A stretch of 18,806 bases of DNA, taken from Lysobacterales bacterium (GTDB lineage: Bacteria > Pseudomonadota > Gammaproteobacteria > Xanthomonadales > S139-57). The stretch lies in contig JALWTZ010000262.1 in NCBI GenBank assembly GCA_026993285.1, positions 1 to 18,806 of the forward strand. The letters run 5' to 3'. Shown piece by piece: positions 8,295-14,909 of the stretch. Below the pieces are notes generated by a model. The model had not been told where the DNA came from. It saw only the letters and a program-made list of their open reading frames with translations, and did not search any database. Position 1 is the first letter of the stretch. Each line of letters begins with the position of its first letter. The translations under genes were made by a program, and so were the position numbers.

Positions 8295-8330
8295 TGTTCG
8301 GTTTATTATTACTGTTCGGCTTATTATTAC
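8295..8330. repeat. Two tandem 18-bp repeats upstream of the AT-rich operon
   Basis: Two back-to-back copies of an 18-nt unit, TGTTCGG(T/C)TTATTATTAC, at 8295-8312 and 8313-8330, differing at one base. They lie 42-77 nt upstream of the start of the 425-residue membrane-protein gene, where an operator or activator site would sit. No protein that would bind them is identified in the window. Confidence 0.75.
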
Positions 8331-8411
8331 TTTTTTCTTAATTAACTATATTTCTTTGCTTTACCCTAATTATGCCCCGGAAATAATGTTAGTACAAGCC
8401 ATTTCTTAACT

Positions 8412-9294
8412 TTACCAACACATCGACGCGGCCCTTGTGGTCAGCTTTGCCGGTGCGCAGGAAGCCCTGTTCGCACTGAGCCATGCGCTATTGCCGGCAG
8501 GCGAAACCCTGGCGGTGCTGACACCGGCCTTCCAGCCACTGGTACACACCTTTGCCGAACGTGGTTGCCGGGTGAAGACGGTGCCGTTGCAGCCCGAGCA
8601 GGGCTGGGCTATGGACTGGAACCGGCTGGAAACCGTGCTGCAACAAGGCTGCCGCCTGTTGATCATCAACTACCCGCATAACCCCACCGGTACGCTGCTG
8701 ACGCGGGCGGAGCTGGAGCAACTGGTTGCACTCTGTGACCACCATGGCTGCCGCATTCTCTCCGACGAGGTCTTCCGTGGCCTGGAGCACGAGCCAGAAA
8801 CCCGTCTGCCGGCCCTGTGCGATCTGCACGAACAGGCGGTCAGCGTCGGCGTGTTCTCCAAGGCCTACGCCCTGCCGGCCCTGCGCATCGGCTGGGTGGC
8901 CAGCCGGGACAAACAACTGATACAGCGGCTGCAGGTGATCCGTGGGCAAATATCCATCTGCAACAGCCTGCTGGATGAACAACTGGCCGTGCGGGTGCTG
9001 GCCCAAAGCGAGGCGATACTGCAGTACAACCGCCGGCGTATCCGCCGCAACTGGAAAGCCCTGCAAGCCTGGATGGAAAGTCACACCGATACGCTGCACT
9101 GCCTGCCACCGGCAGCCGGCTGCTGTGCCTTCCCGTGCTTTCGCGACGGCCGGGATGCCGAAGGGCAGGCAGAACAATGGATTCAACAGCAAGGCCGGAT
9201 GGTATTACCGGGCCGCCTGTTTCTCGGCCCGTCATCCGGTTTTCGGGTGGGTTTCGGTTTCGATGATCATATGCGATATTATCCGGAAATATAA
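8412..9294 (+). pseudogene. Aminotransferase class I/II fragment, missing both ends
   Basis: The reading frame encodes the central part of a fold-type I PLP-dependent aminotransferase. Visible are the cofactor-region AGAQEALF near the start, the NYPHNPTG block, SDEVFRGLE, the PLP-lysine block FSKAYALPALRIGW and the substrate-carboxylate arginine block FRVGFGF. The first residues that align are QHIDAALV, so roughly 80-90 N-terminal residues are missing, with a stop codon (8407-8409) and AT-rich DNA immediately upstream. After FGFDDHM the composition turns AT-rich and the frame stops about 20 residues early. The longest frame begins at a GTG (8437) without a ribosome site. It is best read as a remnant trapped inside the island, and its substrate cannot be assigned. 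Confidence 0.82.
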
Positions 9295-9350
9295 AACAAT
9301 AAATATAGCTGTATACAAAAAAACGGTCGGGTGTATTGATCGAGAAATGC

Positions 9351-9378
9351 TTGACAAAATACAAATGCTCAATAAAAT
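9351..9378 (+). promoter_or_regulatory. Strong sigma-70 promoter for the X-Y module, copy A
   Basis: A perfect -35 TTGACA (9351-9356), 16 nt of spacing and a -10 TAAAAT (9373-9378, five of six). Transcription would start near 9385. That leaves about 16 nt before the ATG at 9402, which has no ribosome site, and about 47 nt before the ATG at 9433, which is preceded by AAGGGG. Confidence 0.7.
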
Positions 9379-9401
9379 GGCTAGCGCATTAAATAAAATG
9401 C

Positions 9402-10055
9402 ATGGAATCAAAGGATAACAAGGGGTATCATCATGAAGCACAGCACAGCACAGCACAGCACAGCACTAAACTAAACCTTTCTCCGCTACTTGTTGTTTCC
9501 CTTCTTTTGGGTCTCTCTTTTTATTCTGAACTGGCTTTTTCCCTGCCAAGGCGCAATGTCTATCAGTGCTATACAATTAATATTGAAAATGAGAATGGAA
9601 TAGTCCTGGATTCATTCACGGGTTGTACTCCACAAATTCGAGCCATTGTGAGTGATATCAATCACTATAACGGTCAATATCCCAGCAATCTTCAATATGG
9701 ATCAGAACTCGTCGGACTCATGAGTGATGCATTGAGAGATCGGCTAATAAGAGAGCTGGATCAGATGCTGGAGAATGTTTCACTACGCGGGCCAATTACC
9801 TTGAGAACAGCCAGAACCGTGGAAACCGTGATTCAACCGAATAGTTTTCCAGATCAGTTTTCTAGCTATCGATGTGGCGAATCCATCATGCATGACCAAG
9901 CGGCAACTGCAGCAATCAAGAATCAGTTGAATACGAGCATATTGGGATTGGGCTTGATCTTTGATGTGAGGTTTCCTGCCGGCGGGAGACGGTTGTATGA
10001 GATCAGTGCACCTATTGGAACGGTTGCAGTCAGCGGATTGGGACCATGTTTCTAA
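9402..10055 (+). CDS. X (copy A): probable secreted protein of unknown family, with a repeat-containing 5' end
   Basis: A 217-residue frame I do not recognise. After a basic/polar leader there is a hydrophobic stretch (LSPLLVVSLLLGLSFYSELAFS) followed by LPRRNVYQC, a good secretion signal. The mature part has four cysteines and a C-terminal block RFPAGGRRLYE..APxxxVAVSGLGPCF shared with copy B. The frame opens at ATG 9402 without a ribosome site. The better start, ATG 9433, has AAGGGG 6-11 nt upstream and would give a compact signal peptide, but in this sequence it runs through the AGCAC repeats into a stop after 13 codons. Losing one repeat unit, or gaining two, would join it to the main frame. 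The end overlaps Y by 10 nt. No enzyme motif is seen. A surface, toxin or effector role is only a guess. Confidence 0.6.
   Translation: MESKDNKGYHHEAQHSTAQHSTKLNLSPLLVVSLLLGLSFYSELAFSLPRRNVYQCYTINIENENGIVLDSFTGCTPQIRAIVSDINHYNGQYPSNLQYGSELVGLMSDALRDRLIRELDQMLENVSLRGPITLRTARTVETVIQPNSFPDQFSSYRCGESIMHDQAATAAIKNQLNTSILGLGLIFDVRFPAGGRRLYEISAPIGTVAVSGLGPCF
9437..9466 (+). repeat. Pentanucleotide tandem repeat (AGCAC)6 at the start of X
   Basis: Six perfect AGCAC units immediately follow the ATG at 9433. The unit is not a multiple of three, so changes in copy number shift the frame between that start and the signal peptide. This is the arrangement of simple-sequence contingency loci that switch expression by slipped-strand mispairing. 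Confidence 0.9.
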
Positions 10056-11119
10056 AAGAAAAATCCTTGAACAGGTTGTTTCTGCTGTTGTTGTTGGCAG
10101 GTAGCGGGTTGTTTTTTCTGTCCGACTATAGGCACAATGCTGATCAAACGATAGTACATACGCCAGCAGTGGATGCTAAGTCACATAAACTGAGCAAGAC
10201 CCGTAGTCCTGTCAGCAATCACTATGAATCAACCAAGCCACCAGCACAGCAGGATATACCGGTGCTTGTTTCCAGTAGAGAACAGTACGGGCCTAATGCT
10301 TACAAGCCCTATGCGCAGCTGTCACGAAGAGAGAAACTTGCTGAGTTGCGCCGTTGTTTTAAGATAGAAAATGGTGGTGTCATTGTATTAAAGGAATTTC
10401 CATATTTCAGCGCAAATCCACCCGATACTGAAGGGCAAAGGAGAATAAATCAGGCGTTGGAAAGGATAGCCGACTATTGCTCTGGTTTTGATGGCTGGTT
10501 TATTGACGGCCTGATGACGGATGATGCGTTTAGGAATAGCCTGCCGGTTTTGTCAGATAAAATTGAAACTCAGGAAGAGTGGGATGCTTATATAGAGCAT
10601 CTGGAACAACAATTGTATGAATCAACTGGCATGGATGTGGATTTTCTTGACCAAGTGGATGAAGATGGAGTGCCTGAAGATCATTATCGCGCATCCTTGT
10701 TTTTTGTAGCTATGCTTGCAAGCGATATCTGGAATCCATTCGAAATGGACTGGGAGTCCATTGGTTATTTTAATCGTGTGATATTAAGCTATTTTTTTGA
10801 TAAGCTTAAACCTGATAACTTCTATGTTGTAATTAATAGTCTGACTGCTTATGATATACCCTTACCATACAGAGATAAAAATGAATATTTGGATGTTATT
10901 TATAGCATTGCCATCTTGTACCGCTGTAGACTAGGAAGGCCGGAGTGTGCTTGGGGAAGCTATTTTACGATCGAGTCTTGTGCAAGCGGTGAATATGCCT
11001 GTGGAAGATCAGCAGAAGAATATATTTTATTTCGTTATTCACCCATGAAGATGCTCTTTCTGAATGCTGTGGTCGATTTGATGTTTCAGGTCAGCCAGCA
11101 ATCCGAGGCTGTACCCTAA
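10046..11119 (+). CDS. Y (copy A): membrane-anchored protein of unknown family
   Basis: A 357-residue protein I do not recognise. Residues about 9-26 are a hydrophobic anchor after a short basic start, so the rest is probably periplasmic. A variable linker (about 30-75) precedes blocks kept in copy B: CFKIENGGV, YCSGxDGWFI, ESTGMDVDFLDQVDE, MLASDIW, and a cysteine-containing end (YRCRLGRPEC, WGSYFTI, EYACG, EEYI, FRYSPM, LFLNAVVDLMFQ). The paired cysteines suggest disulfides outside the cytoplasm. Its ATG lies 10 nt inside the end of X and has no clear ribosome site, so translation probably depends on ribosomes finishing X. It is about 60% identical to copy B by eye. An immunity, receptor or assembly partner of X would fit the layout but is not shown. 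Confidence 0.72.
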   Translation: MFLKEKSLNRLFLLLLLAGSGLFFLSDYRHNADQTIVHTPAVDAKSHKLSKTRSPVSNHYESTKPPAQQDIPVLVSSREQYGPNAYKPYAQLSRREKLAELRRCFKIENGGVIVLKEFPYFSANPPDTEGQRRINQALERIADYCSGFDGWFIDGLMTDDAFRNSLPVLSDKIETQEEWDAYIEHLEQQLYESTGMDVDFLDQVDEDGVPEDHYRASLFFVAMLASDIWNPFEMDWESIGYFNRVILSYFFDKLKPDNFYVVINSLTAYDIPLPYRDKNEYLDVIYSIAILYRCRLGRPECAWGSYFTIESCASGEYACGRSAEEYILFRYSPMKMLFLNAVVDLMFQVSQQSEAVP

Positions 11120-11154
11120 GCAGGTTTGCTATGAGCCTTGTTCAGCTTGGGTTT

Positions 11155-11184
11155 TTAACCATACAGGAACTGCGGCAGTATAGT
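11155..11184 (+). promoter_or_regulatory. Candidate promoter upstream of copy B
   Basis: TTAACC (11155-11160), 18 nt, TATAGT (11179-11184) gives four and five matches to sigma-70 boxes and faces the tgt remnant and copy B. The rest of 11120-11253 shows nothing I recognise. Confidence 0.35.
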
Positions 11185-11253
11185 ATTCCCCTAAACCCTA
11201 CCATCAGCAAGACCAGCAGGATAAACTCCTGTCCCGGATCCAGTCCCATCCCT

Positions 11254-11372
11254 GGCAAGGCATGGTCTGTCACAGCCGTGTGTGTTTTGATCGCGGAGTG
11301 GTGGAAATTCCTGTCTTCAGGCCGGGGGTGCTTATGGCACAGTTAAGGCCATGACCCTGGCATAAGTGGCCG
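11254..11372 (+). pseudogene. Decayed fragment of a tgt gene (5' part)
   Basis: These 119 nt align end to end with tgt positions 5081-5200 at about 77% identity by hand count with a single 1-nt gap. Conserved pieces in translation include GM, FxRGVVExPxF and YGTVKAMT, corresponding to Tgt residues about 8-47. The missing base near 11323 shifts the frame and a TAA follows at 11363-11365, so it cannot encode Tgt. Most differences are C-to-T or G-to-A relative to the intact gene, as expected for decay, though an origin in a different tgt allele is equally possible. It stops about 3 nt before homology to X begins. Confidence 0.88.
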
Positions 11373-11375
11373 TAA

Positions 11376-11705
11376 GATGAATTAAGAGATCGGTTGCCAA
11401 GAGAGCTTGATCAGAGGCTGGAGAATGTTTCACTACGCGGGCCAATTACCTTGAGAACGGCCAGAACCGTGGAAACCGTGATTCAACCGAATAGTTTTCC
11501 AGATCGGTTTTCTAGCTATCGATGTGGCGAATCCATCATGCATGACCAAGCGGCAACTGCAGCAATCAGAAGTCAGATTAGTTCTGGTACTTTGCGTCTG
11601 GGTCAAGTATATGACGTCCGCTTCCCTGCCGGGGGAAGAAGGTTGTATGAGGTCAGTGCGCCTAATGATTCAGTGGCAGTCAGTGGTTTGGGCCCATGTT
11701 TCTAA
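11376..11705 (+). pseudogene. X (copy B): 5'-truncated copy without signal peptide
   Basis: Homology to X starts at about 11376 (X position 9726), directly after the tgt remnant, so the promoter, repeat, signal peptide and N-terminal half of X are missing. The remaining 109 or so codons are open, with only a TTG (11394) as a possible start and no good ribosome site. Nucleotides 11400-11568 match X 9750-9918 with four mismatches in 169; after that the two copies diverge markedly while keeping the end block VAVSGLGPCF. It overlaps the Y copy B gene by 10 nt exactly as in copy A. It may be a silent cassette that could recombine into copy A, or simply a decaying duplicate. Confidence 0.8.
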
Positions 11706-12751
11706 AAGATAAAACGATCTACAGGCTAGTGATACTACTGCTTCTGGCAGTTAGCTGGTTTGTGTTTCTATCCAATGAGGGTCGGGATGGCGATCGACCC
11801 TCATCGCCTACGCAAACAGTGAAAGAGCCAGTATCACAACCACACAAGGTGGCCAGGCCTGTCCGTCATCAACCCGTTTCAACCAAAGCACTGGCACAGC
11901 AAGAGATGCCGGTGCTTATTCCAAGGAGTCAGCATGGTCCCGGCGGGCACAAGGCCTATGCGCAGCTCTCCCGAAGCGAAAAACTCGCCGAGTTACACCG
12001 CTGTTTCAAGATCGAAAATGGTGGTGTCGTTGTACCCAAGGAGTTTCCAGATTTCAGCGCAATCCCTCCCCCCGGTACCGAAGGAGAAAGGCGAAGGGAT
12101 CAGGCATGGGAGAGGATGGCTGACTATTGCTCCGGTTACGATGGTTGGTTTATTGAAGAGCTGATGGCGGATGATAATCTACGTGATGAAATACCAGCTT
12201 TATCTGGGAGGCGGCAGACGAAGGAGGATAGCCATGCTTATGTTGAGCAGTTGACACAACATTTACATGAGTCAACGGGTATGGATGTTGATTTTCTAGA
12301 CCAGGTGGATGAAGAGGATGTTCCGGAAGATCGTTATCATACAGTCTTGTTATTTGCGGGCATGCTTGCCAGTGATATCTGGGATCCGTTTGAGATGGAT
12401 GTCGAATCTTTCGATTATTATTATGGTGCAATATTGGGTTTCTTCTATACGAAGGTCAGGCCTGATAACTTTCTTTCAATTATTCGTGGTTTGGTCCCCT
12501 ACCAGTTATATAATCCAGTCAGAAATGAACGAGATTATGAGTGGTTGCTTTTAGATATTGCGATCTTGTATCGTTGCCGCCTGGGTAGACCGGAATGTGA
12601 ATGGGGAAGTTATTTTACGATCAAGTCTTGTGCGATCAGTGAATACGCCTGTGGCAAATCAACCGAAGAGTATATTCAGTTCCGTTACTCGCCCATGGAT
12701 ATACTCTTTTTAAATGCTGTGGTCGATCTGATGTTTCAGGCCAGGCCGTAA
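11696..12751 (+). CDS. Y (copy B): membrane-anchored paralogue of Y
   Basis: A 351-residue full-length paralogue of the copy A protein, about 60% identical. It has the same N-terminal membrane anchor (about residues 9-26), a variable linker, the CFKIENGGV, YCSGYDGWFI, ESTGMDVDFLDQVDE and MLASDIW blocks, and the same cysteine-containing C-terminus. The frame is intact, which argues for selection until recently, but the ATG sits at the end of the truncated X copy without a clear ribosome site, so it may be poorly translated. It ends 27 nt before the stop codon of the convergent LplT-like gene. Function unknown. Confidence 0.7.
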   Translation: MFLKDKTIYRLVILLLLAVSWFVFLSNEGRDGDRPSSPTQTVKEPVSQPHKVARPVRHQPVSTKALAQQEMPVLIPRSQHGPGGHKAYAQLSRSEKLAELHRCFKIENGGVVVPKEFPDFSAIPPPGTEGERRRDQAWERMADYCSGYDGWFIEELMADDNLRDEIPALSGRRQTKEDSHAYVEQLTQHLHESTGMDVDFLDQVDEEDVPEDRYHTVLLFAGMLASDIWDPFEMDVESFDYYYGAILGFFYTKVRPDNFLSIIRGLVPYQLYNPVRNERDYEWLLLDIAILYRCRLGRPECEWGSYFTIKSCAISEYACGKSTEEYIQFRYSPMDILFLNAVVDLMFQARP

Positions 12752-12778
12752 TCCGGTTATACCTTGCGGTCAGTTCGG

Positions 12779-14065
12779 TTATGAATTGTATTTGTTGATG
12801 TTTAAAACATCCCTGTAGTTGTGATGGTATAGCATTGCTATAAACCCGAAGGTCAAACCACCCAGCGCCACAAACCCCTGCGCCAGATCCAGCCCTGCCG
12901 CCGGCAGGGCCATGCCCAGCCCGGCGGCCAGTACCATGAACAGGGCGTTGAGTACATTGTTGGCGGCGACCATGCGCGAGAGGCGGGCGTGGTCGGCCCG
13001 TTGCTGCAGCAGGGTGTACATGGGCACCACAAACAGCCCGCCGCTGAGGCTCAGGCCCAGCAGGGCCAACCCGATATGTGTCAGGCCCGGTTGTTGCAGC
13101 CAGGTTGTCACAGGCAGTATCCCGGTTTGCAGCGGTGGCGAGGCAAGGCCCAGGCCCAGGGTGAACAGGCTCAGGCCCAGCAGGCCGGTCAGTGCCAGTG
13201 TCCGCAGCGGGAATTTTTGGCTCAGGCGGGCGCAGAGCAGGGCGCCGGTGGCGATGCCCACGGCAAAAACCAGCAGCAACAGGCCGGTGCTGCTTTCATC
13301 GCCGCCCAGATGCCAGCGGTTCCAGGCCGGTAGCTGGGTGAGCACGAAGGCGCCATAGAACCAGAAGAAGGAGATGCCCAGCACCGGCTGGTGGATGGCA
13401 CGGCTGTGCCAAAGTTCGCGCATCAGCGTATGCAGGGCGCGGCACAGGTGAAAATCCACCATCATGGTGGGGTTGGCGGCGGGAATGGCGGGAATGGCCA
13501 GGCTGACCAGCCAGCCGGCCAGTGCCACTGCCAGTACCAGCCCCATCAACACGCCCGGCAGGCCGTCCATGGCCGCCAGCAGGCTGGCGCCCAGCGTGCC
13601 CAGCAGAATGGCGAGAAAGGTGCCGGTTTCCACCAGCGCGTTACCGGCGGGCAGTTCTTCCGCTTGCAGGCAGTCTGGCAGCAGGCTGTATTTGACCGGG
13701 CCGAAAAAGGCCGATTGCAGGCCCATGAGAAAAACACCGCTCAGCAGCAGTACCGGACTGGCTTGCCAGAAGGCCAGCGCGGCAAAGCCCATGACCAGTA
13801 TTTCGTTGAACTTGACCCAACGGATCAACCGGCCCTTGTCCAGCCGGTCGGCCAGTTCGCCGGCAATGGCGGAGAACAGGAAAAAGGGCAGTATGAACAG
13901 CCCGGCCGCCAGGTTGACCCACCAGCGACTGGTTTCCACATCTTGGCTCAGCCGGTAGATGAAATACAGCGCCAGCCCGTTCTTGAACAGGTTGTCATTG
14001 AGCGCCCCCAGGGCCTGTACCCAGAAAAAGGGGCCAAAGCGGCGGGAGCAGAGCAGTTTCCACAT
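12779..14065 (-). CDS. MFS transporter, LplT-like (lysophospholipid transporter family)
   Basis: A 428-residue protein with about 12 hydrophobic segments. The start FGPFFWVQALGALNDNLFKN is the signature opening of LplT and of the transporter half of LplT-acyltransferase fusions, which flip lysophospholipids across the inner membrane for re-acylation. ELADRLDKGR (loop 2-3) and FFGPVKYSLLPD are also typical. No acyltransferase domain or neighbouring acyltransferase gene is seen here. The last 20 or so codons (12779-12840) are AT-rich, unlike the rest, ending YRDVLNINKYNS, so the 3' end may have been rebuilt at the right edge of the foreign region and a fused C-terminal domain may have been lost. 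It is divergent from the metallopeptidase gene. The ATG at 14065 lacks an obvious ribosome site but an in-frame stop lies just upstream. Confidence 0.82.
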   Translation of the reverse strand: MWKLLCSRRFGPFFWVQALGALNDNLFKNGLALYFIYRLSQDVETSRWWVNLAAGLFILPFFLFSAIAGELADRLDKGRLIRWVKFNEILVMGFAALAFWQASPVLLLSGVFLMGLQSAFFGPVKYSLLPDCLQAEELPAGNALVETGTFLAILLGTLGASLLAAMDGLPGVLMGLVLAVALAGWLVSLAIPAIPAANPTMMVDFHLCRALHTLMRELWHSRAIHQPVLGISFFWFYGAFVLTQLPAWNRWHLGGDESSTGLLLLVFAVGIATGALLCARLSQKFPLRTLALTGLLGLSLFTLGLGLASPPLQTGILPVTTWLQQPGLTHIGLALLGLSLSGGLFVVPMYTLLQQRADHARLSRMVAANNVLNALFMVLAAGLGMALPAAGLDLAQGFVALGGLTFGFIAMLYHHNYRDVLNINKYNS

Positions 14066-14095
14066 GCGCGAACGCTAACGCATCGGGCATCCTGC

Positions 14096-14125
14096 TGGCA
14101 AATGATTCCGGCAAACCCGTATACT
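14096..14125 (+). promoter_or_regulatory. Candidate promoter for the metallopeptidase-dnr pair
   Basis: TATACT at 14120-14125 is a good -10 box; TGGCAA (14096-14101) 18 nt upstream is a poor -35. The predicted start of transcription falls almost on the ATG at 14133, and no ribosome site is seen, so the mRNA may be leaderless or nearly so. Confidence 0.4.
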
Positions 14126-14132
14126 GCCGCTC

Positions 14133-14909
14133 ATGTTTCGCAAGCTGCGCATACTTATACTCTTGCTCATTCTGCTGGGGGTGGCGGTACCGGCGGCGTG
14201 GTACCACTACAAGCTGTGGAGCTGGAAACAGCCCATCGTGGTGGCGGTGATTCCCATCGCCGGGGATGACCACCCTGCAACGGCACGGCATATTGCGGAA
14301 TTGCGAGCGGATGATTTCATCCCCGTGGAGCAGTTTTTCAGCCGCGAGGCCAGCCGCTATGGCTTTCACCTGCTGCGGCCCATTCGCATGCAGTTGCGTG
14401 AGCCGGTGGACAGCCTGCCGCCCGATCCGCCAGAAGCGCACGGCATCATCAACATGGTGGAATGGTCCTTGCGTTTTCGCTGGTGGGCGGCCCATCAGGC
14501 ACCACAATATGGCATGGAACCGGCGGATCTGACCCTGTTCATGGTCTACCGCACGCCATCGAAACGGGTGGAATACAGCCATTCCTACGCCTTGAGAAAA
14601 ACCCGTGCCGGGGTGGTGAAAGCCTTTGCAGGCCGCAAGTGGCGCGGGCGGAATCAGGTTGTGCTGGTGCATGAGCTGCTGCATTTGTTCGGTGCCAGCG
14701 ACAAGTATGATCTGGAAAGCGGCCAGCCGCTGTTTCCCCATGGCTATGCCGACCCGGAACAGCAGCCCTTGTATCCACAGCACATGGCCGAGATCATGGC
14801 CGGGCGCATCCCTCTGGGGCCGCAGCGGTATATACTGGCCGACCATTTGAACCAGGTATTGATCAACCGTTTTACCGCCGTTGAAATCGGCTGGCAGGAG
14901 GAACCGTGA
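14133..14909 (+). CDS. Membrane-anchored putative metallopeptidase with a metzincin-like zinc motif
   Basis: A 258-residue protein with one N-terminal hydrophobic segment (about 6-22), so the catalytic part is probably periplasmic. The zinc motif is HELLHLFGASD at 180-190: His180, Glu181, His184, Gly187 and Asp190, matching the HExxHxxGxxD form in which Asp is the third ligand. An EIMAG at 220-224 could be the methionine turn. The substrate is unknown. Its TGA overlaps the GTG start of the Dnr-type regulator, so the two are probably translated together. No specific family name can be given with confidence. Confidence 0.72.
   Translation: MFRKLRILILLLILLGVAVPAAWYHYKLWSWKQPIVVAVIPIAGDDHPATARHIAELRADDFIPVEQFFSREASRYGFHLLRPIRMQLREPVDSLPPDPPEAHGIINMVEWSLRFRWWAAHQAPQYGMEPADLTLFMVYRTPSKRVEYSHSYALRKTRAGVVKAFAGRKWRGRNQVVLVHELLHLFGASDKYDLESGQPLFPHGYADPEQQPLYPQHMAEIMAGRIPLGPQRYILADHLNQVLINRFTAVEIGWQEEP

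Larger units (their letters stand above)
6121..8411. other. AT-rich foreign segment between tgt and an aminotransferase fragment
   Basis: Base composition falls sharply within the last codons of tgt and rises sharply at about 8412, where a GC-rich aminotransferase fragment begins. Inside are two minus-strand genes rich in AAA, AAT, ATA and TTT codons, unlike their neighbours, and an AT-rich regulatory stretch of about 158 nt (8254-8411). I see no transposase, integrase or clear terminal repeats, so the means of entry is unknown. Horizontal acquisition is an inference from composition and from the broken neighbour. Confidence 0.7.

Noticed and set aside
9255..9295. Apparent likeness between the end of the aminotransferase fragment and the last codons of tgt (shared GATCA and TGGAAA/CGGAAA pieces), as if an attachment site
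   Set aside because: Matches are short, need several gaps, and lie in AT-rich DNA where chance matches are common; no integrase supports an att site.
11131..11346. Short plus-strand frame (71 codons) between the two X-Y copies
   Set aside because: It runs across the tgt remnant in the wrong frame and has no ribosome site; better explained as chance opening in pseudogene DNA.
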